This document shows, piece by piece, positions 1-7,664 of a stretch of 17,008 nt of DNA (position 1 is its first letter; every line of letters starts with the position of its first letter). Under the pieces are notes generated by a model that worked only from the letters and a program-made list of their open reading frames with translations, was not told the origin of the DNA and made no database searches. The translations under genes and the position numbers were made by a program. This stretch comes from Zygnema cylindricum (lineage: Eukaryota; Streptophyta; Zygnematophyceae; Zygnematales; Zygnemataceae): positions 1 to 17,008 of the forward strand of contig JBBHKE010001201.1 of NCBI GenBank assembly GCA_037447655.1, read 5' to 3'.

Positions 1-325
1 ATACAGAAATTTCTGTCTGACAAGTGGAATGCATTACTATTTTAAAAAAAAAAAAAAAAAGAAAAATAAAACAACTTCAACAAATTCATGCAACAATATG
101 AAAAAAAAAAAAAATGAAGTTAAATGTTTTACCAAAAATACAAAGGAAAATGCATCAAAAAAAAACACAAACAAGAAAAAAAAATACAATAAACATCACA
201 TACAAGAAAAAATAAAAAGTAGAGATAAATTTGTAAATAGAAAACTCCATTGAAAATCATTATGAAAAATTTCTTTAAATTTTTTTTTCGTTCATATGTC
301 TTTTCTGTTGTTTCCAAATATTACT
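1..325. repeat. A-rich simple-sequence tract
   Basis: The stretch is dominated by runs of A (for example around 44-60, 100-114 and 157-165) broken by short mixed sequence, with a T run near 280-290. The open frames across it on both strands encode only Lys/Asn-rich or Phe/Leu-rich strings, as expected from homopolymer DNA, so I do not call them genes. No promoter, RNA gene or recognisable mobile element is visible. Confidence 0.75.
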
Positions 326-771
326 TCGACAAGTATCATGTGACTTCACAAATTGTAGCCGTGTGTAAATCTCTCTCTGCCACGTAGCACGGGACGTTAA
401 ATTGAATTTTATGCGATGCCTTTGTTAAAACAAATGGTGTTAAAAAAATTTTGTCATCATGATGACGTCATTAACACAAAATTCACGTTGAGACAAACTA
501 TTTGTCCCCACCTTAATCATTCCAAGACACGCCACATCGAATGTTCACACGCCAAAATCTTTGATTTATACTTCGTTCGTCCTTTATAGCGCGAGCCATA
601 TTTTATATGCTTTCTGGGCGTTACAGCTTTCAATGCGTTAATTTCAATTAAACATGTTTTAATAACTCACAAACGTTTGTTCTCCCGTTTGTTTGTTTTT
701 TTATATCTTCAAATGAATTCTTACACCTGTTCCATACTATTCACTTAATTTAGACCAAAAAGTGTATCACT
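326..771. other. unassigned intergenic sequence
   Basis: This is mixed-composition, AT-leaning DNA without a long open frame. It contains a nested set of palindromes at 437-477 (listed separately). I see no other repeat, RNA gene or coding signal. Confidence 0.5.
437..477. repeat. nested palindromes with a CRE-like core
   Basis: Three symmetric elements overlap. Arms GTGTTAA (437-443) and TTAACAC (471-477) form an outer inverted repeat. GTCATCATGATGAC (453-466) is a perfect 14-base palindrome. TGACGTCA (463-470) is a perfect 8-base palindrome matching the CRE/C-box type core bound by bZIP proteins. What the site does, if anything, is unknown. Confidence 0.6.
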
Positions 772-1477
772 TCTAAGGCAAGACTTCCATTAAGCGTTTC
801 AGTAATTGTACAGATTCGTTTACTGAAAAGCGTGCTTTCCATTAGGTCGCGTTAGTAAACCAATTTTTTTTGCGTGGCTCATTATTGTTGGTGAGACATA
901 GGTTAATATTAGATGCTTAAAATCTTGAAAATATCTTTGAATGCAAAGTCAGAACGCAATATTTATATCAAAGGATGTAATATTATCACCAACGGAGGTA
1001 ATTAATAACTCATATGGAGGGCATAAAAATGTACTATCCTACATTTCAAAATGCAACGACAAAACGGTAATGGCAAACTTTTATGGTGAGAGCGTGACGG
1101 GATAATTTCGGCGGATTCGCATCCACCTTGGCGGAGCACATGGCCCATGCGACGTGTACGAACATAAGAGCGCGCTCATCGTGGGTTTTTTTTTTCTTTT
1201 ACCATGCGAGCCATTGTTACACGTTAAATCTGTGCAAAGTAATGTAAGTAATGTCCTCACTGTGGACGGTCGCCACAGATTGTAGGAATGGCAATGTGGC
1301 ATCTCGGATAAAAAATGAAATGCATGCGACGGTCAACTTTTACGCCTATTAACCTTAGAGATTCTTCCGTTAAGTTGTTTTCATTGGAAAAAAATATATG
1401 GTATTAAATTGTACGCAACGGTACAACCCTAAGTAAACAACCCTAAATTTTTGTTAATGGAAGTCCATCCTAAGTTC
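772..1477. mobile_element. possible small TIR element (MITE-like), weak
   Basis: A perfect 12-base inverted repeat, GACTTCCATTAA (782-793) and TTAATGGAAGTC (1454-1465), bounds about 0.66 kb. Similarity continues outward for roughly ten more bases on each side (CTAAGG-like against CTTAGG-like), giving imperfect terminal repeats of about 20-22 bp. Degenerate versions of the motif recur inside, at about 837-847 and 1352-1376, as in elements with sub-terminal repeats. I cannot define a target-site duplication, and no transposase fragment is recognisable. The 73-codon minus-strand frame at 1081-1302 resembles nothing I know. A chance inverted repeat remains possible. Confidence 0.3.
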
Positions 1478-1599
1478 AAAAATTTCGTCCACGCGCGTAA
1501 AATTCATTTTTTTGTTTCAACTTTTTTTTCCGACAGTTTTCCAAAAAATGCCAAAAAATAACAAAAAACACCAAATATAACAAAAAACATGTATCCTCA
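1478..1599. other. unassigned spacer with A/T runs
   Basis: Short spacer with repeated CAAAAAA-type tracts between the possible TIR element and repeat copy R1. Nothing else is seen. Confidence 0.5.
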
Positions 1600-2612
1600 A
1601 CAAAAATGATGTTTTCTAATCTCCTTTAACACCGCCGCCCTCTACCGACAATAAGACAAAGTGTAGGCGAATGTACTGTGCAACTCTGAGACCTCTATAG
1701 TTCCGCAGAGTGGGCAGCTCAGACGAAGCCTCTAGGATAACCCTGCCACCTTTGTGTTTCAACAAGAATAGCCGCCACCCTGGTAGAGAAAAACACAGAC
1801 CAGCTTCACCCCTATGAAGAAAAAACCCCGTTGAGTCTTTAGCAAAAATGATCACTGAATTTGCTCCCTTGAGCAGTAGGTTATGAAGGGTCAATGTTGA
1901 CCTTTTGTACCGGAGATTTCTAGGAGAGAGGCACCTACCTCTTGTATTTCTAAGTCATAAATCCCTCTCTTAACCCTCTACTACTAGATTACGACACCAA
2001 TCAAAATACAAAATACTGTATTGTACAGACAGGTACAAGTGTCGGGGTACTTTCTGTACGTCCATCGTACGGCATGGCTAAAATGTTGACTCTTGCCGTA
2101 TTCGGATTTGCTCTTATCCTCTCCGCAGATGCCGCAAGCCAATGAGGTATTGCCACGTGCCACTTGGCGTGGTTGTGACCAAAAACGGCCAAACGCTCAT
2201 TCCGCGATCTCGGCTCCTATCATAGCCGTCCGATCAAGACCGACTTTAAATTCTAGCCGTCGAAACAAATGTGCGGTATTCGTTTCGTGCGTTACCGTAA
2301 ACCGTAATATACTTAATTGTGTCTATGTGCTAAGAATCTATTTGTTCAGTTGAATAAATTTCTCTACGTGTACATCTTTAAATAGCTGTCGAACCCTATA
2401 TATCACAACACAGGTCCTAGTCTATAGGACAAAGCTAACGACTATTGTTCACTTTGACTCACTTTAGGAACCAGGATCAAATCCTGGGTCCATCAAGACC
2501 CTTTTGGTATACCTAACAGAAACTATTGCCTGTCTCTCAAGGCAGCATAGGCAGTCATGGCTCTAGCTCCCTCTCTAACCTTCAGTGACTGCGACAAGTT
2601 GTTCAAAAGAGG
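1600..2612 (-). mobile_element. dispersed repeat family R, copy R1
   Basis: Read on the minus strand, this stretch aligns by eye along most of its length with R2 (2598-3535, plus), and parts align with R3 and R4. Matching landmarks are a CACGTGGC-type block, a 'GATCGGACGG' block, a cluster of GTAC tetranucleotides (2023-2070) and an 'AGCAAATTCAGTGAT' block near the outer end (about 1850-1870). A tRNA-like module lies at 2414-2487 on the plus strand. The minus frame at 1616-1894 (92 codons) starts at TTG. It has a similar in-phase frame in R2, but R3 has lost that phase, so I treat it as repeat DNA. The family is unknown to me; the outer end is approximate. Confidence 0.7.
2414..2487 (+). promoter_or_regulatory. 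tRNA-like module of R1 (D-arm and T-arm hairpins)
   Basis: The hairpin GTCCTA-GTCTA-TAGGAC (2414-2430) stands where a tRNA D arm/A box would be. CCAGGA-TCAAA-TCCTGG (2471-2487) stands where a T arm would be and contains GGATCAAATCC (2474-2484), one base off the B-box pattern GGTTCRANNCC. The gap between the arm and the B-box-like motif is 43 bases, longer than in R2/R4 (28) and nearer to a class II tRNA with a long variable arm. Such modules act as internal RNA polymerase III promoters in SINEs. Function here is inferred, and the B box has decayed. Confidence 0.5.
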
Positions 2613-3535
2613 AAATTAATAGTTCACTTTTCTATTTTAGTTGTACTTTAAAGACAGAGAGAGAGAGTGAGGATCAAATGCACGCCATGGTTGTCGCCAT
2701 ATTTAAAAAGTGGCAAATTTTGACGTAGAGGATATTTTACCAAAACGTTGCCTAGGTCTGGAGTTGAACATGGGTCTGTGAATCACTACGAAGCGTTAGC
2801 CTTATCTACTAAGGCATTATCGAAACGATACAGGTGACGGGTTTCAAAGATTTATAAACATTGACGGGACGGCTAATTAATACTAAACTAACGAAGAGGA
2901 ACAATTCATGCACGTACGCGAATCTGAACCGTGTAAAATATATTTGATTTGACGACCAACATTGTAGTTGCCACTCGAAGTGAGCTTTTAACGGTATTTA
3001 GAGATAGCATCACGTCTTGCCACGTGGCGCCACATTATTTGATACCGGAGAGCTGGGAGGAGAAACCATGGCTCCCGATTTGACAGGTGTCTCCTTGTAG
3101 TCCATGTCGTACAATGGTCGTACAATAAGTACACCGAACATGGTACCTTCTTCTACTATATAGTGTTTCTATTGGACTAGGGTTTAGTAGTAGGTAGTCG
3201 TGAGTAGGAAGACGAAGACTTCGTGATATTTAGGTACCTCTCCCTAAGAAAGCTTGTAACTATAAAAGTCATCGTTGACCAGCCATAAATCACTGCTCAG
3301 TGGAGCAAATTCAGTGATTCTTTTTGTGTTTGACTCAAGGGAGTCTTATCCTCATAATGGCGAGGGTGGTAATTGTGTCCCTGGGAGTCACTTATTCAGT
3401 GGGAAAGTGAAAGGGGCAAATTTTAACCTAGAGAATTTACATAGGCTGCTCATTCTATAGGTCAATGGAGACCACGAAATTTCACAAGTGTGAAGGTTAA
3501 AGAGAGGGGTTAGAAGAACAATGCCTCTGCTTCTT
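2598..3535 (+). mobile_element. dispersed repeat family R, copy R2
   Basis: Bases 2600-3045 align with R4 (16567-17008) at about four bases in five by eye, including the start (TGTTCAAAAGAGG against TGTTGAAAAGAGG) and the 'GCCACATTATTTGATAC' block at its end. The rest, to about 3535, aligns with R1 in the opposite orientation. It carries GTAC tetranucleotides at 3109, 3120, 3129 and 3143 and an antisense tRNA-like module. The plus frame at 3275-3460 (61 codons) begins at TTG and resembles the R1 frame; I regard both as homologous repeat DNA. R1 and R2 together form a roughly 1.9 kb imperfect inverted repeat centred near 2605. Confidence 0.7.
2749..2830 (-). promoter_or_regulatory. tRNA-like module of R2
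   Basis: On the minus strand the hairpin GCCTTA-GTAGA-TAAGGC (complement of 2799-2815) resembles a D arm/A box. It is followed after 28 bases by TGTTCAACTCC (complement of 2760-2770), a degraded B box. The spacing fits a class I tRNA. The D-arm region, and the CTTCG further on, recall tRNA-Arg, but that assignment is tentative. Transcription from it would run leftward, converging on the R1 module. Confidence 0.5.
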
Positions 3536-3599
3536 TTCAACATTTAATTTTATACCTTCAGACATAGAAAATACTAAAATTTCCATTAATTTCTACACA

Positions 3600-4200
3600 C
3601 CGACAATTCGGAAAGTAAACATTCATCCATCCATTTCCTTCCACCATTCCCCTTCCATTTCCATTTTTTCCATTCCTTATTTCCAGTCCTTTGTCTTCCA
3701 CCATTTTATTTTTCCATTCCATTTCCATTGCTGTCCTTTCCCCCCCCCTCTATATATGCCCCCTCTCCATCCTCTCTCCATCTCACTTTGCCTCCAAACT
3801 ATTCATTAAAATCACCTTTTCTCTCTCTATCTCCCTCTTTCCCTCCTTCCCTCCCTCTCTCTATCTTTGGTTAATGCCTCAAGATGTATCCCTCTGCCTC
3901 CTGTACCCATTTCGAAATGAGACATCCTCCCTCTTTCCCTCTTTCCCCCCTTGTAAGAGTCGCCTACCCTTCTCCTCGCTTCAATCAGTTTCCAATTCCT
4001 CCCCCAACCAATAGCATTTCTTGTCGCTCCCTCTCTCTCCTCTCCCTCTCCCATATGAGCCATGCCTTTTTATAGTTCCCAAGCTTTGTCCTCCCAATAT
4101 GAGAAGAAACCACGGAGTTCTAACCTTTCCTCCTCCTCCCCCTCCACGGCATCTTCCCTCTTACTCCTCCCTTGCCGCAATAAAAACTAATAGGAAAGCA
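3600..4200. repeat. C/T-rich low-complexity tract
   Basis: Irregular CT, CCT and CCCT runs (for example 3740-3850, 4025-4055 and 4125-4145), with a short poly-C stretch near 3740. Frames open through it on both strands encode Ser/Pro/Leu strings or, on the other strand, Glu/Arg/Gly strings, typical of strand-asymmetric DNA. It is interrupted by unbiased sequence around 3880-3920 and 3990-4020. Confidence 0.7.
4008..4080 (+). promoter_or_regulatory. possible promoter: CCAAT and TATA-like motifs
   Basis: CCAAT (4008-4012) lies about 60 bases upstream of a TATA-like TTTTTATAG (about 4067-4075), with a pyrimidine-rich stretch between. This order and spacing suit a eukaryotic pol II promoter, and C/T patches are common in plant core promoters. 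The first ATG well downstream, at about 4276, opens only four codons before a stop. If real, the promoter could belong to an LTR or a non-coding transcript. The motifs are short and may be chance. Confidence 0.2.
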
Positions 4201-4970
4201 AGCCGTCTCTCCTTATACCACTCATTTAAGCTGGAAAGTACCTTCTGTTGTTTTTAGAAAGCTTTAGTCCTCTTTATGCCTCAGCTGTGAGAGAGAGCTG
4301 TTCAAGACTTAAGCTATTTTTGGTTGAGTTCGGTTCAGTATTTACCGAAATTAGTGTGACGGTGAAGTTGGGAGTTCACGGTTCATTCACACTTGGGACA
4401 CGTGTCGTCACTTGGGAGAATGCGTGAGTATGTCTTCCGTGGACGTAAGGAAATTCGGCAGGATCACTGGACTTCGTGAAGTCAATTCTACGGTGCCAAA
4501 TCCTCTAATCGGATCGTTGACAGCCGCCGCCAACAAATAGTGACGAGGCGTGACTAGATCATTATCACTTTACGTTGTCTGAACTTCGGTGTAAATATTT
4601 GTGATAGAATGTTAGATGTACGGCTGGAATGCCTCCGTACAGCTTAGTGTAGTTTCGGTGTATAAAAGTAGGACTTAGTGAATTTGATTTTTAGGAACAA
4701 ATGATATGAAAACTGTACATTCAGTTTTATGTAATATCATTTCTATATATCTCACAGATATGTTTGCGGAATTAATTAAAATTTTATGTGTGTGTTTTTT
4801 TGTATGTTATCTACAGTGTGGCAAATTTTCAGGACGTTTAGAGCGTTTTTCTGAAAGTTATAGTCTGTCAAATTTGCTGTTCAGCCATCGATATTTGTGG
4901 AAGCTTCATCTCTTGATTTGTTCTACGATGACTACTGCTGCATCTTCTTCATCTTCAGTGCCAGCAGTTG
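4201..4970. other. unassigned mixed-composition sequence
   Basis: This is one of the few stretches with ordinary base composition. Frames are short until a 136-codon plus frame at 4706-5116, whose second half runs into the pyrimidine tract and becomes low complexity. TTATCTACAG near 4809-4818 looks like an intron acceptor preceded by T-rich sequence, but I cannot find a matching donor or a recognisable protein. It could equally be decayed transposon sequence. A small hairpin, AGCT-GTGAGAGAG-AGCT, lies near 4284-4300. Confidence 0.4.
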
Positions 4971-5450
4971 TCTCAGAACAACACCTTCCCCCTCTCCTCG
5001 GGCGCCTCTTCCTCTTCCCGATCGACGGAGTCAACTCTTCCCTCCTCCCCTCTTTGTCCCTCTCTCTCGTAAAGCTCTTAGTGCCCCCTCTCTCCTTCTC
5101 CCTCTATTTTTTTTAAATCCCCCTCTTCTCCCACTGCCGCGTTGACTTCGACTCCCACCTCAACCCTTTTGCTAAAAGGCCTCACTGTCCCTCCTTACCT
5201 TCGAGCCCATTTGCGTCTCCCAAATCCTCTTGTGCCCTTCTATGTATCTCTGCTCTAGCATAAGCTCTTTTGTTTCTCCCTGCTCCTCTTTGTTTACCCT
5301 CAATACCTTACAACCCCTCATGTGACTCTTCGTCACCCTACTCCATCTGTCTTTCTTCGACTCCCTTTGTCACATGTTTCACTAACTATTGTTGTTATCT
5401 CCCTACTCCCCTTAGCCTTCTACATTTTTTTATCTCCCCAGTGAAGTTCT
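4971..5450. repeat. C/T-rich tract including repeat P1
   Basis: Strongly pyrimidine-rich on the plus strand. Bases about 5278-5430 (P1) resemble 6698-6830 (P2): both contain a CTTACAACCC block followed by ATGTGACTCTTCGTC and then TATTGTT. Translations of the two stretches look alike (SIPYNPSCDSS against SISYNPLCDSS), but the frames are short, begin arbitrarily and encode low-complexity sequence, so I read this as repeated DNA. Confidence 0.6.
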
Positions 5451-5589
5451 ATGGGCTCTATTCTCCCACAGATTTCGCAGATCCTAAAGAAGCTAATCTA
5501 GGTAGTGCCGACTCGAACTTGATATAAACCCAAATGACTAATCCCTTGACAATCATAACCCTATTACAACTTCACCCCTGTTAAATAAG
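5451..5589. other. unassigned spacer
   Basis: Short unbiased sequence between repeat P1 and repeat copy R3. No feature is recognised. Confidence 0.4.
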
Positions 5590-6245
5590 ACTTTTTGTGT
5601 GCTAGGTTCCACCACAAATTGCGAAGTTAGAATATGAGATTTGGACACATTTACCCACTTTGACTTTCTTTTAGAAATGTAGTCAGCAGCAAAAAGAATC
5701 ACTGAAAATGGTCAACTAAATTAATAGTTGTAACTACCCAAATTTAGCCATTTATATAAGGTGATCTCTTAGAAAGGGGTCTACCTACCAGAAATATTCT
5801 ATGTCCTATTCTCTCTCTAAATGTTGTGCTACTAAAGTACAACGCCAATAACATGACTGTACCGTACAGAAAAGTACAAGCGTTGGAGTACTTTCGGTAC
5901 AACAACTTTACGATAAGACCATACATGTGACATTTGTCGTATCGGAACTTGTTTTCTTGCACTCCGGAGATTCGGCAAACCCGTACAATGTCACCCCGTG
6001 TCACCCGAAATAGCGGCGCTCGGAAAACGCCAAAACGCCCTATCCGCTATCTCGGCTCTCACCACGACTGTTCGATGAAATTCCGCATTTAATACTGACC
6101 GTCGAATCAAATGTAAGTATTATTTGTTTCGTCCGGTACTTAGAATATAAGTATTTCTATACCATGTAATCCGTAATCTAGTTAAATTGAAAACCCTGCG
6201 GATAACTATTTATTAATTTGTCAAACTGTATATGTTGTAGCAATG

Positions 6246-6319
6246 GTCCTCGACTAAGCAGACAAGGCTAACGGCTACGGGTGACTTGATAGATGGTAGG
6301 TACCAAGATCAATTCTTGG
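6246..6319 (+). promoter_or_regulatory. tRNA-like module of R3
   Basis: The T-arm-like hairpin CCAAGA-TCAAT-TCTTGG (6303-6319) is intact, while the D-arm-like part beginning GTCCTCGACTA (6246) no longer pairs well. The spacing resembles R1 rather than R2/R4. It is a decayed pol III-type promoter by inference. Confidence 0.4.
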
Positions 6320-6353
6320 ATCCGTCAATTATCTTTTTGGTAAATCAACTTAA

Positions 6354-6602
6354 TTTACCCCCCCCCCCCCTCCCCCCCCCCCTTGTCTTCTCTAGAGGGC
6401 TTAGGTAGCCATGGCTCTATCTCCCTCTCAGTCTTCAGTGTCTACAACAAGTGTGGGAGTTTGGAGAAGGGGGATTTACCCCCCCCCCCCCCCCCCCCAT
6501 CCCCCCTCCTCTTGTCTTCTCTAGAGGGCTTAGGTAGCCATGGCTCTATCTCCCTCTCAGTTTTCAATCACTACAACAAGTGTGGGAGTTTGGAGAAGGG
6601 GG
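6354..6602. repeat. tandem duplication with poly-C runs
   Basis: Two nearly identical units, 6354-6474 and 6475-6602 (period 121), each begin with TTTACC and a long C run (6358-6382 with one T; 6479-6498 unbroken) and end in GTTTGGAGAAGGGGG. Apart from the C run they differ at very few positions, so the duplication is recent compared with the age of R3. The complementary strand is poly-G and could form G-quadruplex structures. C-run lengths may be unreliable in assembly. Confidence 0.9.
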
Positions 6603-6639
6603 TCAGAGGTAGACTGCCTCCGCTTTTTTTTCTATCCTA

Positions 6640-7345
6640 AAACAGATCTTGAAAATACTCAAATATCAACACCTAGCCCTCCTTCCCTCCTTGCCGTTGC
6701 TTCTCTTTTTCGACCCTCTATATCTTACAACCCTTTATGTGACTCTTCGTCTTCCTACTTCCGCTGTCATTTTTCGTTTCTTTTTGCCCGTTGTTGCACC
6801 ACCTATTGTTATCCTTGGCCCCTTTGTTGATATTTATTTCAGTACCCCTCTCTTCCCTCGATTTTTATTTATCTCCCTAACCCTTTTTTCCTCATTGTCT
6901 TGGCCCTTTTGTTATTATTTTACTCCCTACCCCTCTTTTTCCCTGACTTTTATTTATCTCTTTAACTCTCCTTACCTCCCTCTCGTTCTTTGGCCCCAAA
7001 CACTTTTTTTGCTAGTTGGTCCCCCATTCCGTTTATCTCCTCTTTTATTCCTTTCTTCACCCTTCCACAATCACTTATTTCCCCTCCCTCCACTCGTTCC
7101 TCCCCCATTTTTTTTCCACTCCCCCTTCTAGTCGTCACCATCCCCCCTCCCCTTCCTCCATTAGTTCTTCCCCCAATTTTTTTCGACTCTCCTGACTGGT
7201 ACTTACCCTGGCCAACTTTTCACTGATGATAAAAATGATCCCTTGGTGCATTTTATTTTTCTTAGCTTCCTTTCCCTTCCCACCACCCTACTTCTCAAAA
7301 ATCTTATCCATTAACTCCTTATATTTTAGCCATGCCTATCCTCCT
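6640..7345. repeat. C/T-rich tract with P2 and minisatellite units
   Basis: The stretch is pyrimidine-rich throughout. It begins with P2 (about 6698-6830), related to P1. From about 6814 to 7010 three degenerate units start with CTTGGCC/TTTGGCC at 6814, 6899 and about 6988 (period 85-89) and share TTTTATTTATCTC. Around 7075-7195 two further units of about 66 bp share CCTCC and a TTCTTCCCCC/GTTCCTCCCCC block. The 160-codon frame at 6649-7131 lies wholly in this tract and encodes only Leu/Pro/Ser/Phe-rich sequence. Confidence 0.65.
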
Positions 7346-7349
7346 ACCC

Positions 7350-7660
7350 TTACCTCCACCTACCGTATAATTTGCCCGAAAATCTCACGAGCTTATGCTA
7401 AGATTCGTGTAATCAAAGGACAGGAAGGACGATTCGAATAAATGGAGTGATGAGCCGGCTAGGATTTGAACTTGGGACCTTTCGCTTAAACTGTGAAGGC
7501 ACTAATTACTCACCTCCCATCTCTCCCTACCATATGATTTGCCAAAAAATCACACAAACTTGTGTTAAAATTCGTGGAATCGAGGGACAAAAGGGATGAT
7601 CTTAATAAAAAGAATGATGATCCCACTAGGATTTGAATTTGTGACCTTTTGTTTAAGTTT
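7350..7660 (-). mobile_element. tandem dimer of a tRNA-derived SINE-like repeat
   Basis: Two units in direct repeat (period 167) align along most of their length: about 7350-7516 and 7517-7660. Read on the minus strand, the first unit contains GTGAGTAATTAGTGCC, resembling an A box/D arm, and after about 24 bases AGTTCAAATCC (complement of 7462-7472), a near-canonical B box; this spacing fits a class I tRNA. The other unit keeps the B-box-like AATTCAAATCC (complement of 7629-7639) but its A box has decayed. Such an arrangement suggests a SINE dimer or tandem duplication. No poly-A tail or target duplication could be defined. Confidence 0.5.
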
Positions 7661-7664
7661 TGAA

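Larger units (their letters stand above)
5590..6602 (-). mobile_element. dispersed repeat family R, copy R3
   Basis: In the same orientation as R1, with matching landmarks in the same order: 'CAGTGATTCTTTTTG' (minus strand, about 5700), the GTAC cluster (5837-5900), a 'TATCTCGGCTC' block near 6045, the tRNA-like module (6246-6319) and a tail with 'GCCATGGCTCTA' near 6410. The tail is duplicated in tandem (6354-6602). The 86-codon minus frame at 5744-6004 crosses the GTAC cluster and resembles no protein I know. The outer end (about 5590) is uncertain because similarity fades. Confidence 0.65.

Noticed and set aside
1616-1894. 92-codon minus frame similar to the 61-codon plus frame at 3275-3460 (both contain LL-GANSV)
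   Set aside because: Both lie at homologous positions in repeat copies R1 and R2, both start at TTG, and R3 has lost the phase, so shared DNA ancestry explains the similarity. A remnant of an old coding region cannot be excluded.
4706-5116. 136-codon plus-strand open frame beginning at ATG
   Set aside because: The first half (MKTVHSVLCNIISIYLTDMFAEL...) resembles nothing I recognise and the second half runs into a pyrimidine tract. Without splice or homology evidence I do not call a gene.
6649-7131. 160-codon plus-strand open frame, the longest in the window
   Set aside because: It lies entirely in C/T-rich low-complexity DNA, encodes only Leu/Pro/Ser/Phe-rich sequence, and overlaps minisatellite units. 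Absence of purine-starting stop codons explains its length.
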